From Primula veris (Eukaryota > Streptophyta > Magnoliopsida > Ericales > Primulaceae): a stretch of 64,000 nt of DNA. The position numbers were made by a program, and so were the translations under genes. The notes below the pieces were generated by a model. It saw only the letters and a list, made by a program, of their open reading frames with translations. It was not told where the DNA came from and did no database searches. Below are positions 12,901 to 24,161 of the stretch, piece after piece (within the stretch, counting starts at the first letter, position 1; each line of letters starts with the position of its first letter). The DNA lies in NCBI GenBank assembly GCA_963682055.1, contig OY821743.1, forward strand, positions 12,164,566 to 12,228,565, given 5' to 3'.

Positions 12901-15900
12901 TAAAACTGGTCTTTTTTTCAAGTATACATATTTACCTTTAGCTTGGGATTAAGGCTTAGTTTGATGATGGTGATGATATATGTTTAAACTTTTAGCCTAT
13001 ATCATTAGGCAACAATACCATTCCAGGAATTTTAAATAAAAATATCAAGTGGGGTGTAATTGAAGCGCAGGAATAGAAATAATGCATTTGATGAATTGGG
13101 TTCAAGTTTTAAAGACAGCATTTGCTCGAGTGACATTTGGTTTTTGAGTTTTTCTCTGATGGTTCTAAATGTTAACCTTTTCTCGAGCTGTACTTCCTTA
13201 TATATTGAACATACAGATTGTCGCAACAATTGAAGTTTATTCAAATTGTTGGATGCAAGAGTTTGTTGTGAAGGCATATAATTTTCAATTTTATTCCGTA
13301 GGTGTTCTGGACCTTCATCATATAACATATTCATACCTAATTGGTTTGTAGTTAACAAACGATTGCTGATCTGTTATAACGTCCTTACAGCCAATCATGG
13401 CTGAAAATTTTATGGTCCTTCAAGATATATTTTTCTTGCTAATATACAAGAAATTTAATATCTTTCTTTGTTTTCAGGACATGTGCATGTTGCTGAAGCT
13501 CTCGGTGTTCCCATCCACATATTCTTCACGATGCCTTGGACGTGAGTATTAATTCATAGATCATGCTTTACAGAATTTTTGTATCTTCCAAGTTGTATTT
13601 ACTTCTCTTATCCTATTTAGAAGAAAAACAAAACAAAGATCCCTCTCCTTCAGTTACTATATCATCTTAATTTTTTTCTGTATAATAAATGAAAAGATTT
13701 TCAAATTGAAACATAAATGAAAAGTGCAAAGAGACAAGTTTTGTTTATCGTGGAAGTCAATACTTTAGTGATGTAGCTGTTTCTAATTAATTGAACTCTA
13801 TAGGGCTGAGTCTTGTTTATGCTCAGCTGCCATACTTCTATATTGCATTTGTTATACCGACCTCTCTATAATTTTGAAATATATCATTGTAGCGTGCTCA
13901 TAATGTTATTTTTTTCATTTCATTATACATTTTTTTTCTTACATGCATTTCCAATAGGCAGGCCGACATATGAATTTCCTCATCCACTGGCACGCGTACC
14001 TCAAAGCGCTGCTTATTGGGTATGTTCCTTTCCCAAGCATTTCTCTACATCTGATTTTCCACACTGATCGATATAATATATATCAGTAACATGCAAATAA
14101 TCCATTAAAGATTTATTACTGCTTTCAGCTATCATATATAATCGTCGATTTGTTGATATGGTGGGGTATAAGAGGATATATCAATGACTTTAGGAAGAAG
14201 AAGCTGAATCTGCCCCCTATTGCTTACTTCAGTTTATACCATGGCTCAATATCTCACTTGCCAACAGCCTACATGTGGAGTCCCCATCTTGTGCCAAAAC
14301 CAAGCGGTAATAATGTATATGTTAAATCTGAAGACACCAACAAAAAGAATAAAAAAAATCAGAGTAAATAAACTTGTTCATTCAGATTTCAAAAGATTGA
14401 ATTTTATATGAATTATATGCAGATTGGGGGCCCCAAGTCGACGTTGTTGGATTCTGTTTTTTAAACCTTGGATCAAAGTATCAACCTACCGATGATTTTG
14501 TTCAATGGCTTAAAAAAGGACCTCAACCTATATACATTGGTTTTGGGAGTATGGTATGTAGATTTATAAAAGTTACTTACATTTTCGTGCTTTCTGAAGT
14601 TCAATATGCAAAATGGTTACTGGCTTACTGCTAATCCTTTTTATCACTACTATAGATTGCTTCCCAAATAGGCTTTGATTTAATTTTCTAAAGTTGTACA
14701 TTGTCAGATTTCGACTTTGTGCGCCTCTCTAACAATTAGCAATTAATAACTCAACCTAACGTTTTTTTCCCCTCTCCTGTACACTGCATAAGAAAAAAGC
14801 ACATAGGACAAGGACTAGATTCTAGAATAGAGACAGAGGTCTTAGTATAGTGTATAAAACTTATGAAACAAGATAAATTGGGGTTACCTTTTTTATTTTA
14901 TTTTTGTATAACCTAATTAGGGGTGGGTTAGGGTCGGGACCCGACCCGTAAATACTCAACCCGTATCCCGACCCGATTACTTTTGGAAGTGAAAAAAAAT
15001 CCCGACCCCGACCCGACAAAAGTCGGGACCCGACTTTTTCGGGATCCCATAGGGCCGGGACAGGTTTATTCCGAATCTCCCGACATATTTTATTTTATTT
15101 TACGACAACGTCATTTTTTATTAACAATTTTCATTTGAAAAAAGAATTCCTAGTAAATGAAAAAAGAAATTAACATGTAGTAGAAAAAATAGTGTGAAAA
15201 TACAAATAATGGAGTAGATAAAAAAAATTGATACGTTTTTTATCAGATTTTTTTAGTATTTAGTTTTATTCACACAAGCAACAGTTATTATACTAAATGA
15301 GATATATTATCATTATAATTTTTATAATCGGAAAATAATGAACATTTATCTTTTTTGAAGTAACAATATAACTTTTTTATTTTAATAGTTTCATATATTC
15401 AAAACTACAAATCTATATTATACTTATGTCATTATAACTAATATATGAAACAAAAAGGATTGTAGCTCATATGGTAGAGTGCTTACATTGTATGCTAGAG
15501 GTACAAGGTTCAATTCTCATCACTTGCATTTGATATAAATTAATTTATATTCTAGTGTTGAAATAAAAAAAAATCATGTTATATAATATAAATTATAAAT
15601 TAATTAAAAAATCGGGTTGGGTCGGGACACCCGACGAAATCAAAATTGTCACCCGATCCTGATCCCGAAGTTTGTCGGGTCGGGAAATTTCGGGACACGG
15701 GTTGGGTCGGGATTTCGGGAATTTTTCCCAGCCCTAAACCTAATATTTGCTCTAACCTTTGTTTTTTATATTATTGGGTAAACTAGGTTTCTAAAATTGC
15801 CAAGAAATGTAACATTAGTGTCATAATTGCTAATTTTTATTGGTTGTATAAATCAAAATTTCGTGACACTTTAGTGTATGAAACTGTAAATAACCCTCCT

Positions 15901-18158
15901 AAGTATGCCAGTACAAGATGGTAATTAAACAAGTTCTTTTTTTCTTTCTTTAGCCTCTTGAAGATCCCAAGAAAACTACAGATACAATTTTGGAAGCATT
16001 GGAGAATACAGGACAAAGGGGAATTATTGTTCGAGGATGGGGAGACCTTGGTTCATGTCAGTGACCTTTTCTCTGCATCCTTTTGACTACTAAGTTATGC
16101 CTTTGTGTTACTATATCTAATTAAAATCTAATGCTTAATTTGACCGGTTTCGGATCAAATTTGCCATTTTTGTTATCTTCTGTTAAAGTTTATGTCCTGC
16201 GGAAGAGTACTTTCCCAAAATAATTGCTTAGCAGTTGTTCCTGTTCCTGTACTTTTCCGGATAACAAATAGAAATAGTTGCAAATATCCATACATCCATA
16301 AATACACGACTCATAAGTATGAGATGAGAATATATGGAAATAAACTACAGTAGGAAATGGCTGGCATAGGAATATACATCATGGTTCGTATAAGTATTAA
16401 TGCAGAATAATTTTCCCGTAAGAAAAGAAAATGCTGAATTAATTGGTCATAAATTATAAAACTTCACTTTTTCTTTCCCTTCTAGGAAGGGTATTACTGG
16501 TATAGTGATGGAATTTTCCTAACGACTATAAATCCTTCTAATATAATTTGAGATTACAATGTTGATCAGATATCTTCTCAAACTGATAGTGTCACATCTA
16601 ACTTGTTTGCAGTTGCTGGTAGTTCTGAGGATGTTTACCTTCTAGCAGATTGCCCTCATGATTGGCTGTTCCCCCAATGCCTCGCTGTGGTATGTTATCT
16701 CATCTCTGAAATGGATTTTCGATTATAAAACCAATTTAAGCTAATTATTTGTTTAGCTGTTAGATTTATAAACTGGTTGAGCTGTTCTAATACTGAATGT
16801 AAGGATCCGTTTTGTTTTGCTGTAAACATAACTTGTGTAGCCTCTACTCGAGCTTTTGTTACCAGAACTCCTAGAGTTGATTTGTTTAATAGCTTGCCTA
16901 ATGCCAACATTTTGATGAACACGGCAATCCGGTCGTGTATTTATTTAATGTCTATTTATTTATAGTGAGCAATTAAATGTATTCATCGCATTTGTTTTTC
17001 ACGATTAAACTTTGATGTCCATTGATTACGATTTAGAGCTTCACATAATTCATCTAGATAGTTTTGTTTTTGTATAAAACTTACGTCATGTTAAGTACTT
17101 AGATTTACAGAAATAAGAAAAGGTGGGCTATTTACAATGAGTTTCATATAAATTGTCTTTGATTTTTTTATCCCATCAGCATATCGTTGCGTCAAAGTAG
17201 CATTTTTTCTTTGGTACTTAATTTTTAGGATCTGTTCTGTACCTTAACTGAAATGAAACTGTTGTTTGTGTATAGGTACATCATGGTGGAGCTGGAACAA
17301 CAGCTACCGGACTTAAAGCTGGGGTAGGTTTTCGTTCTTAATGGTTTAATTTTGATACTTTCTTTTTTTGGTCAATATGAGAACCAGATTATATTAAAAA
17401 TTCACCTGGACTACATTAGAATTTAGATAGACAAACAGATTTTTACTACACCTTTGAAATTTTAGAAGGTATGCTAATATTTCTCATCTTATACAGTGCC
17501 CAACTACTATAGTACCATTTTTCGGAGATCAGTTCTTTTGGGGTGAACGTATACATGAAAAGGGATTGGGTCCATCTCCAATTCCCATCTCTGAGCTCAC
17601 TGTTGAATCCTTGTCAGATGCTATAACTTTTATGCTCCAGCCAGAGGTAATTTTACGCATTTTTTTTACACTATATATGTTCATATGATGGGAATGCTAA
17701 GTTTAGTTTCATATGTTTTTAATTTAGAATTAAAACTACAAACATACAAAATTGTGTTTGTTAACTTCAGTGCAAGTATATTTTTCGTCCTTAAAAGTAA
17801 ATTTTTGGAAAGTATTAGGATTTTGTACTTATTTTGGTAAAAGTGTACTTTCTTTTATATTCACTTTATTATCAGGAGTCGTATTTTCAATTACCCCATT
17901 TCAGCATGTGTATATGTATTCTTATAATGTAATAAGTATGCATATTCTGTTTAGGTAAAGAGTCGAGCTCTGGAAATTGCTATAAGATTAGAGAACGAAG
18001 ATGGTGTCGCAGGCGCTGTTGATGCTTTTCATCGTCATTTGCCTTCTGAGTTACCATTGCCGAGATCATTTTCTCAAGAAGATGACCATCCTAGCCCTCT
18101 ACAATGGCTCTTTACTAAAATTGGGAGAATATGTTCTTTAGCTTGCGGTGGTTCCTAG
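9920..18158 (+). CDS. UGT80A2: Sterol 3-beta-glucosyltransferase, UGT80A type (14 exons)
   Basis: This enzyme transfers glucose from UDP-glucose to the 3-beta-OH of membrane sterols, giving steryl glucosides. Exons: 9920-10208, 10650-10798, 11262-11504, 11864-11975, 12665-12835, 13478-13541, 13962-14019, 14129-14306, 14423-14553, 15954-16056, 16613-16689, 17276-17323, 17497-17646, 17955-18158. They total 1977 nt (658 aa), close to Arabidopsis UGT80A2, and phase closes throughout. Landmarks are the N-terminal GT28-like start TMLVVGTRGDVQPF (exon 3), YPLGGDP (exon 4), FGSM (exon 9), and the C-terminal donor-binding region with HDWLFPQC, VHHGGAGTT and PFFGDQFFWGER (exons 11-13). Ahead of the catalytic part lies a low-complexity N-terminal extension of about 150 residues typical of the family. 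Intron 3 uses a GC donor (CAG/GCATGT at 11505); the only nearby GT donor would put a stop in frame. Intron 9 contains a hAT element. Product class is firm; the symbol follows the nearest family member I recognise. Confidence 0.93.
14918..15736. mobile_element. 819-bp non-autonomous hAT-like element in UGT80 intron 9
   Basis: The ends are TAGGGGTGGG and CCCAGCCCTA, terminal inverted repeats with one mismatch over 10 bp. They are flanked by an exact 8-bp duplication, AACCTAAT, at 14910-14917 and 15737-15744, the hAT hallmark. The subterminal regions are full of GGGTCGGGA/CCCGACCC motifs in both orientations, and the core is AT-rich with no coding capacity. It sits wholly inside the intron between exons 9 and 10, and the splice sites are untouched. 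Confidence 0.85.
15456..15528 (+). pseudogene. tRNA-Ala-like pseudogene inside the hAT element
   Basis: The stretch contains a good internal A box (TAGCTCATATGG) and B box (GGTTCAATTCT) at normal tRNA spacing. The D-arm and anticodon-arm text closely follows plant tRNA-Ala(TGC), including TAGAGTGCTTAC and TATGCTAGAGGTAC. The anticodon position reads TGT instead of TGC, and the acceptor halves no longer pair properly. It therefore looks decayed and is probably not a working tRNA gene. It could be a captured tRNA gene or the remnant of a tRNA-derived SINE. Confidence 0.6.
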
Positions 18159-18780
18159 TTTATGTGTTATATAATGATATCCTATACACATGTTTGATTT
18201 CGAAAACCCTCTCCTCCTTTGTGGTCGTATTTTGCTTGTATCCTTGATCAACATTTCATTCGTTTCATTCATGGGGTGTTTTTCTTTATTAGGTTTTGGT
18301 TTAAGCTTCGCTATAGCTTGAAACCATGTAGTCATTCTTTTGTCAAGTATAGGCATATAGTGGGAAAATGTTGAACTCTAAACTTTATAATTACTTTTTG
18401 TATGAGCGAAAGAAATTTATCCAGACTGTGTTATGTCGCTTCGATTGTACAAACTGAAATCTTGTTATGAAAGATATAATCAAATTGTGTGCATGAGTTC
18501 TTTAATTTATTTTAAGGCTAATCGTAACCGTTTAACCTTCTTATTTTACTTTTCTTTCGTATGAACATCTTTCCAATTCTAAATGGCCAAAGAGAGGAGC
18601 TGTAAGGCTGTGTTTGGAACGCAGAAAAGGAACGAGCAAAGGAAATGAAATGGAAAATATTTTCTACCGTGTTTGGCATGTCCAAGAAAACCTCAAGAAA
18701 ATGGAAATGATTTCTAAGGAAAATGTTTCCTTCATTTGGCAATCGGGAATTTTTGTGTTCAAAAAATTGAAACTAACAGA

Positions 18781-18967
18781 TAGGGTGGCTAAAAAATCCG
18801 TGAATTCGCCCCGCAACCCAACCCGTATGGATTGGGAGGGTTGGGGTAGGTTGAGTGTCAAAAAAAATTCAATCCGTCTAGTGCCAATCCGCTATATATT
18901 TTGCGGGTTGGGTTAGGGTTGAGGTTTACAAACCGCGGGTTAATCCGTGCTAATCCGTTTCAACCCG

Positions 18968-19014
<47 letters not shown>

Positions 19015-19392
19015 TAAATATATATATACATATATGTATTTTAAGATACCAAATTTTCATTGTTGTTATATTTTAGCTTTATTACTTGTTCGCAAATGTT
19101 CTAAACGTATTTTCATTGGTTTTAATTTACATTTCTCTTTGAAATATTCGATTTATTTTAAAATTTAGGTTGATTATGTAAACTATGAAAAATAAATTAA
19201 CAAAATACAAATTTAAGAATCAATCTAAATCCAACCCTGGGGCATCCACAATTTATTTTGCGGGTTGGGTTAAAGTTTTAATTATAACGGATTGGGTTAG
19301 GTTGAGATTTAAATTTTATACTCAATCCGTCGTGTCATTTATTTTATGGGTTGGATTAAGATTGAGGTCAATCCGTCCCGTGCCTATCCCTA
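18781..19392. mobile_element. 612-bp hAT-like element with internal AT microsatellite
   Basis: The left end is TAGGGTGGCT and the right end complements to TAGGGATAGG. Flanking 8-mers are CTAACAGA (18773-18780) and CTAACACA (19393-19400), a 7 of 8 match. Subterminal zones carry repeated GGGTTGGGTTAG and AATCCGT motifs in both orientations, the same design as the 14918-15736 element though the sequence differs. An (AT)n run of about 40 bp occupies 18969-19011. No coding capacity. Confidence 0.7.
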
Positions 19393-19395
19393 CTA

Positions 19396-19561
19396 ACACA
19401 TAATAAACATAGATATTGGCTAATGTTCATATATGGAAAGAAAATCAACGACGACTTTACTTGCAATGAGAGGAAAACGACACATAATAAACATACATAT
19501 TGACTAATGTTCATATATGGAAAGAAAATCAGCAACTTTACTTGCAATGAGAGGAAAACGA
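19396..19561. repeat. Two-copy tandem repeat, unit about 84 bp
   Basis: Two adjacent copies share ACACATAATAAACATA, then CTAATGTTCATATATGG, AAAGAAAATC and CTTTACTTGCAATGAG in the same order, with a few substitutions and a small indel. It does not match the neighbouring elements. Confidence 0.75.
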
Positions 19562-20006
19562 TGAAACGGGATAAAAAGGGCAAACTATAGCATTTACGAA
19601 ACCATAAATCGATGAAAATATCACGTTTAATAAAATGACGAAATCGCAGTCACGTTTTCTCGCATTTTACATAATAAGTGCAATTACGTTAAGATCACTC
19701 AACAAAAATAGGTATCCAAATCTGACAGTACTATAAAAATTGTATTTCATTGATTTAGGCCATAAGACCCATAATAGCTTATGACATGGATAAATAAAAC
19801 TTAATAGTTAGAAATTAAATTGGTAAAAAGGGACTGTAACTTCGTCAATTTTTATTATCGGTCCATAATTAAACAAAACAACAGTATGTCACGAAAACTT
19901 AAAAATTAGAAACTAAATTGGAAAAAAAAAAAAACAATATTATTAAAGGTACTAAACTAAATGAGGTGTGATTAATGTACTACAGTTTTTCTTATTAAAC
20001 GCACAG

Positions 20007-20147
20007 ACCGTAGATTAAATCTACGGTCTACAGTGATCCACTGTAAACCGTAGATTTAATCTACGGTTTGTATTGAATTAATGCAAACCGTAGATTAAAT
20101 CTACGGTTTACAGTGGATCACTGTAAACCGTAGATTTAATCTACGGT
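20007..20147. repeat. Left terminal palindrome array, four 21-bp units at 40-bp spacing
   Basis: Four copies start at 20007, 20047, 20087 and 20127. Each is a perfect dyad made of the half-site ACCGTAGATT, one central base, and the complementary half-site. The central base alternates A, T, A, T, so successive copies are in alternating orientation. The 19-bp spacers are themselves imperfect palindromes (for example TTACAGTG around GATC). The whole block can fold into several hairpins or one long one. Confidence 0.95.
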
Positions 20148-20279
20148 CTGTGTAATTTCACAGATTTTTTGAAAATAAAAATTAAAATAAAAATTCTAAT
20201 AATTAAAATTAAAATACTGAATATTTTTTTCAAATTAAACATGATTTTTTTTTTACATAAAAATGCCTTATATTTAAAA

Positions 20280-20370
20280 TTTGATATTTTTTTCAAGTGT
20301 ATAATTTGATATTTTTTTCAAGTGTATAAGTTGATTTTTTTCAAGTGTATAAGTTGATATTTTTTTCAAA
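20280..20370. repeat. Short tandem repeat, unit about 25-27 bp, inside the Mutator-like element
   Basis: About three to four tandem units carry TTGATATTTTTTTC followed by AAGTGTATAA. They lie in the AT-rich stretch between the left palindrome array and the transposase stop codon, the likely 3' UTR side of that gene. Confidence 0.7.
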
Positions 20371-20856
20371 TAAGACATTTTGTTTTTTTCAAATTTAAAA
20401 ACAAAATGACTTATTTTTAAAATTTTACATAAAATAAATTACGAATATTCTAACAATCTGTAAAAATAAACACAAAATTTATACAAATTTACACAAAAAA
20501 GTTGATTTGATAAATTTTATGTTTTTGGTTCATGTTATATTTTTGTCAAGTGTATAAGTTGATATTTATTGAATCATTAACTAAATCGTCAATTTTTGTG
20601 AAGTTTTTTTGGTTTGTATTTAACACTTGTATAACGCAATATGCAAACATGAATATCAACTTATAAATTTCATAAAACAAATTTATTAAACAAAATTTAC
20701 AACAAAATTTACAACAAAATTAAACAAAATTTACAACAAAATTTCATAGAACTAAATTTCATAAAACAAATTTATTAAACATTTGTTTACATCATATAAA
20801 TTTACAACAAATTGAAAAAAATAGTAATTTACATAAAATTAAAAATAAAAAACCGA

Positions 20857-23553
20857 TTATGGACTTAGGTCTATAGGTTCTTCATTTGCTTTTTTCTTCC
20901 CCGATTGCTTTTCCAGCGCCATATATAATTTGAAATTTGGTCGAAAAAGTTCCTTCCATGGCGCAGCTGCCTCAGTGCGTGTTTGTTCCCACCGTGCTAT
21001 AATTCCTGGCATTGGGAAGATCCCTTCTTTAGGAATAACCTGAGCATAGTGACAACTGTTGACGAACACCATTACAGTCGGGATCCAATATGTCGTTCCT
21101 TGAGGCGGACCAGTATAAAGAGGTAAAAAAGTAGAGTTCCACACGTTTACCTCTCCATTTTGATTTTCCCATAAGGACAACAATACAATTGGCATATTGT
21201 AATGAGAAGCAATTAAAAAACCATACGACGGAAATCTCATCCATTTCTCAGAAGGTGCGGGATTTGTAGCATGATAAAAATTTAAACTTGATAAAATATA
21301 ATCATACCGGTAAGCTTCAAAGTCAAGATTCTCAAACAGCTCATAATAAACACCTTTCATTTGCTGCAGCTCTTGAAACAATTCACATCTTACCGCGTAC
21401 CAATCATCTTCCCCATGCTGTTTACCCGTCGCATTTGCAACTACCCGGAACCCACAGTTACCATCCCCACGCACATCATAAACCGTTTCGATGTAACTAT
21501 GTAACATGAACCATATTTGGTCACTGTACAGGAAGGTTGGCCTATTGGGGGTGGGTTTAGGGTTCTGGTTTCGCGGCCTCCTAGTTGGGTTTACCCTTAC
21601 CTCCGGTGTTTCATCCGCCTTGCCTTTACCCTTGTCCCTACTAGCACCAGCACTCTGTTCCTCCACATACTCCCATCCCGACTTATCCCTCTTACTAGAT
21701 TTGTCGCCTTTTCTAGGTCTCCCCCTATTTGCTCTCACTTCGGGGTCACTGACGGATGTTCTGGCTGGTACGGTTATCTCTCGGAGTTGTGTTTTCATAC
21801 GCCGTTTTTCAACATTCGTTTTGCTAGCATAAACACTTTTAAACTCTTCTAGATCACCCTCTACCCCATAATCATCGGTGTTACCATTATCATCAATTAC
21901 GTCTAATTTTTTCCAGAATGGATGAATATATTCTAGAGGAAGAGGCTTCCCGAATAAAATATGTTCACTCATAATATGATGACAAGGTAAACCGTGAGAC
22001 AATTTAAAACCGCAAGAACAATTCTCATCAGCCTGGCCACTACATTTTCTGTGTTCTTGGAATAATAAATCAAAGGCATAGTGTGTGATATACGACCTAA
22101 GATTTATAAATAGAGGCGTTTTTTCAGAATGTGGAAAATAAGACTTGCATTTATCCAACTTCGTCTTAATATCCTCAAACTGTTTTTCTAGAATTCTATT
22201 CACCTCTACCCAAACAGTTTCAAGCGTGCCAGTATTAGTGGAAAGGGATCTTTTCAGCTTAGCATGTTGTTGTTCGGCTCGATTGCTAGTTCTGTTACCT
22301 AGATGTGTTGTGTGGTTGGTATAGCATGCAACAAACTTTTCAGCATAATCATTTAAAAGCTTGTCTACATACTTAATCACAGCAGGGTACGATTTGTAAG
22401 AGGTATTGAAATTAGTTCGGTTATAATTGTACTCCTCTATCGACTCAGAATCAACCAATAAACCCCAATCATCTAAAAACGTTTGCCACTCCTCGTCAGG
22501 GATCTTTTTACGGCAGTTTTTCAAAACATTTTTTGCAATATGAAAAGTGCACAAAATATGATGAGAATCGGGAAAAACAACGGATAAAGCATTTGATAAG
22601 GCCATTTCCCTGTCGGTTACAAACACCCTAGGTAGTATACACCCCTCCAATGTAACTTTAAATTTTTCCAATGCCCATATATAACTTTCTTGTGTCTCGT
22701 CACTCATGAAAACAAAACCTAAACAATATGTTTGGTTCGTTGATGTCATTCCTACGACTTCTAGAAATGACATATTAAAACGGTTTGTCCTATATGTACA
22801 ATCCATTAACAAGACATCAGGAAAAGCTTTGAACATCCTTATAGAATCGGGGTGTGCAAAAAACAAGTTCTCAAGGGAATGGGTTGATGGGTTCATATTA
22901 TAGTAGAACGTGTAGCGATGGCTATCCAACAAATTAAACAGTTCCTGTATCGGGTTTCTACCATCTCGTTCTTTAAATTTCAGTCCGGCCAAAAAATTAT
23001 GTATCGTTTTAGTGTTTGATACATTGTCAGGATTTCTATTTTTAATGGCCTCTAATATTGCACCAACTTTAAAACTACTTTGCCTTAAAGTTTTAACAAT
23101 TTCTTTTTCATCTTGGGTTAAACGAGCACGTCGTGCTTGACCTTGGAGGTAAGTTGGGGGTGGGTGGTTATGTTGTCCATTTTCTACGTGACACATCCAT
23201 TCACCATTAACTACGTAACCTTTAATGAAAAATGGACAGTCTTTTTTCTTTGTACCTGATTTTACGGAAGATGGTTTCTTTTTTTCGTAAACCCCCGATT
23301 TATCACACACAATATCAACATACGGTGTCCTGCTCCCATCACCCCCTCCAGACCTACGAATCGTAAGGATGAAACCCCAATTTCCAGCCACATCAGCAAG
23401 ATCAGCAAGCATTTCATCCCTTGTTTCCCAAGTCAATTCATCAACTTCAAAGTGCTCCGAATAATCAGTTAGCTCATCGTTTGAGCCACTGGATGAATTC
23501 GCATTGTTGTTGTTATTCCATTGGTTGTTGTCATAACCATAGTTGTAATTCAT
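20857..23553 (-). CDS. Mutator-like transposase fused to an OTU-type cysteine protease (898 aa)
   Basis: Single intact frame. Order of domains: Asn-rich start; FAR1/WRKY-GCM-like zinc-binding DNA-binding domain around residues 45-135 (C83, C106, H128, H130 as likely ligands); MULE transposase core around 240-430 with likely catalytic D251 (MDCTY), D314 (VTDRE) and E427 (NRAEQQH); SWIM zinc finger around 505-530 (C512, C514, C524, H526); basic linker with an AT-hook (RGRPRK, 610-615); then an OTU protease domain around 688-840 with the catalytic-loop motif DGNC (nucleophile C700) and a late His (NSCHY, H835). Both catalytic centres look complete. OTU enzymes remove ubiquitin or related chains, so the fusion may protect the transposase from turnover or act on host chromatin ubiquitin; that is inference. 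Likely nuclear. It lies downstream of the plant-mobile-domain gene on the same strand. Confidence 0.9.
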   Translation of the reverse strand: MNYNYGYDNNQWNNNNNANSSSGSNDELTDYSEHFEVDELTWETRDEMLADLADVAGNWGFILTIRRSGGGDGSRTPYVDIVCDKSGVYEKKKPSSVKSGTKKKDCPFFIKGYVVNGEWMCHVENGQHNHPPPTYLQGQARRARLTQDEKEIVKTLRQSSFKVGAILEAIKNRNPDNVSNTKTIHNFLAGLKFKERDGRNPIQELFNLLDSHRYTFYYNMNPSTHSLENLFFAHPDSIRMFKAFPDVLLMDCTYRTNRFNMSFLEVVGMTSTNQTYCLGFVFMSDETQESYIWALEKFKVTLEGCILPRVFVTDREMALSNALSVVFPDSHHILCTFHIAKNVLKNCRKKIPDEEWQTFLDDWGLLVDSESIEEYNYNRTNFNTSYKSYPAVIKYVDKLLNDYAEKFVACYTNHTTHLGNRTSNRAEQQHAKLKRSLSTNTGTLETVWVEVNRILEKQFEDIKTKLDKCKSYFPHSEKTPLFINLRSYITHYAFDLLFQEHRKCSGQADENCSCGFKLSHGLPCHHIMSEHILFGKPLPLEYIHPFWKKLDVIDDNGNTDDYGVEGDLEEFKSVYASKTNVEKRRMKTQLREITVPARTSVSDPEVRANRGRPRKGDKSSKRDKSGWEYVEEQSAGASRDKGKGKADETPEVRVNPTRRPRNQNPKPTPNRPTFLYSDQIWFMLHSYIETVYDVRGDGNCGFRVVANATGKQHGEDDWYAVRCELFQELQQMKGVYYELFENLDFEAYRYDYILSSLNFYHATNPAPSEKWMRFPSYGFLIASHYNMPIVLLSLWENQNGEVNVWNSTFLPLYTGPPQGTTYWIPTVMVFVNSCHYAQVIPKEGIFPMPGIIARWEQTRTEAAAPWKELFRPNFKLYMALEKQSGKKKANEEPIDLSP

Positions 23554-23683
23554 TTTCGGATAGGGTTTGTTTGTATATTTTATTGGGGAGAAATGAGGAT
23601 TTTTTAAGAGATTTCCGAAATGTGTTTGTGTTTGATTTTATGGTTTGTTAGAATTGGCAAAATTGAGTCATATTTATAGGGTA

Positions 23684-24075
23684 AGTTTACACTACAAACC
23701 GTAGATTACTTTTACGGTTTGTAGTGAATTTTTGGTGTAGTCATTTCGAAACTTTAATAATGCATTGAGTAGTCATTTTCGGATAGGGTTGTCAAGTCAT
23801 AATAATTCAAAAGTGATAATGTGTTGTCGGAATTATTTTGATAGATATGGTATCCAATGTAATTTACACTACAAACCGTATATTACTTTTACGGGTTGTA
23901 GTGTTTTTTTTGGAGTAGTCATTTCGAAACTTTAATAATGCATTGAGTAGTCATTTTCGGATAGGGTTGTCAAGTCATAATAATTCAAAAGTGATAACGT
24001 GTTGTCGGAATTATTTTGATAGATATAGTATCCAATGTAATTTACACTACAAACCGTAGATTACTTTTACGGTTT
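23684..24075. repeat. Direct repeats (period 177-178 bp) carrying ACCGTA palindromes upstream of the transposase
   Basis: Units with an imperfect dyad (ACCGTAGATTAC, then TTTTACGGT) start at 23698, 23875 and 24053. The sequence between them is almost identical (GTAGTCATTTCGAAAC, GCATTGAGTAGTCATTTTCG and GTTGTCGGAATTATTTTG in each copy). The block begins about 130 bp upstream of the transposase start codon and so overlaps its promoter region. Confidence 0.9.
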
Positions 24076-24161
24076 GTAGTTTTTTTTTTTTTACGTTGTT
24101 TACGGTGATTCAGTGCAAAAAGTACATTCGTAAAACGTCGCTGCTAAAATCAGGGGTACAA

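Larger units (their letters stand above)
18159..19953. other. Intergenic region downstream of UGT80
   Basis: It begins with the 3' UTR and terminator region of the glucosyltransferase gene. After that come a hAT-like element (18781-19392), a two-copy tandem repeat (19396-19561) and AT-rich sequence up to the left target duplication of the Mutator-like element at 19954. Short frames such as 18614-18916 run across the hAT boundary and are not genes. Confidence 0.6.

Noticed and set aside
13032..13358. Minus-strand 108-codon frame within the UGT80 gene
   Set aside because: It lies in intron 5, has no domain match I recognise and no supporting splice structure.
21288..21852. Plus-strand frames opposite the transposase (about 70-110 aa)
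   Set aside because: They are antisense shadows of the long transposase frame and have no recognisable domains.
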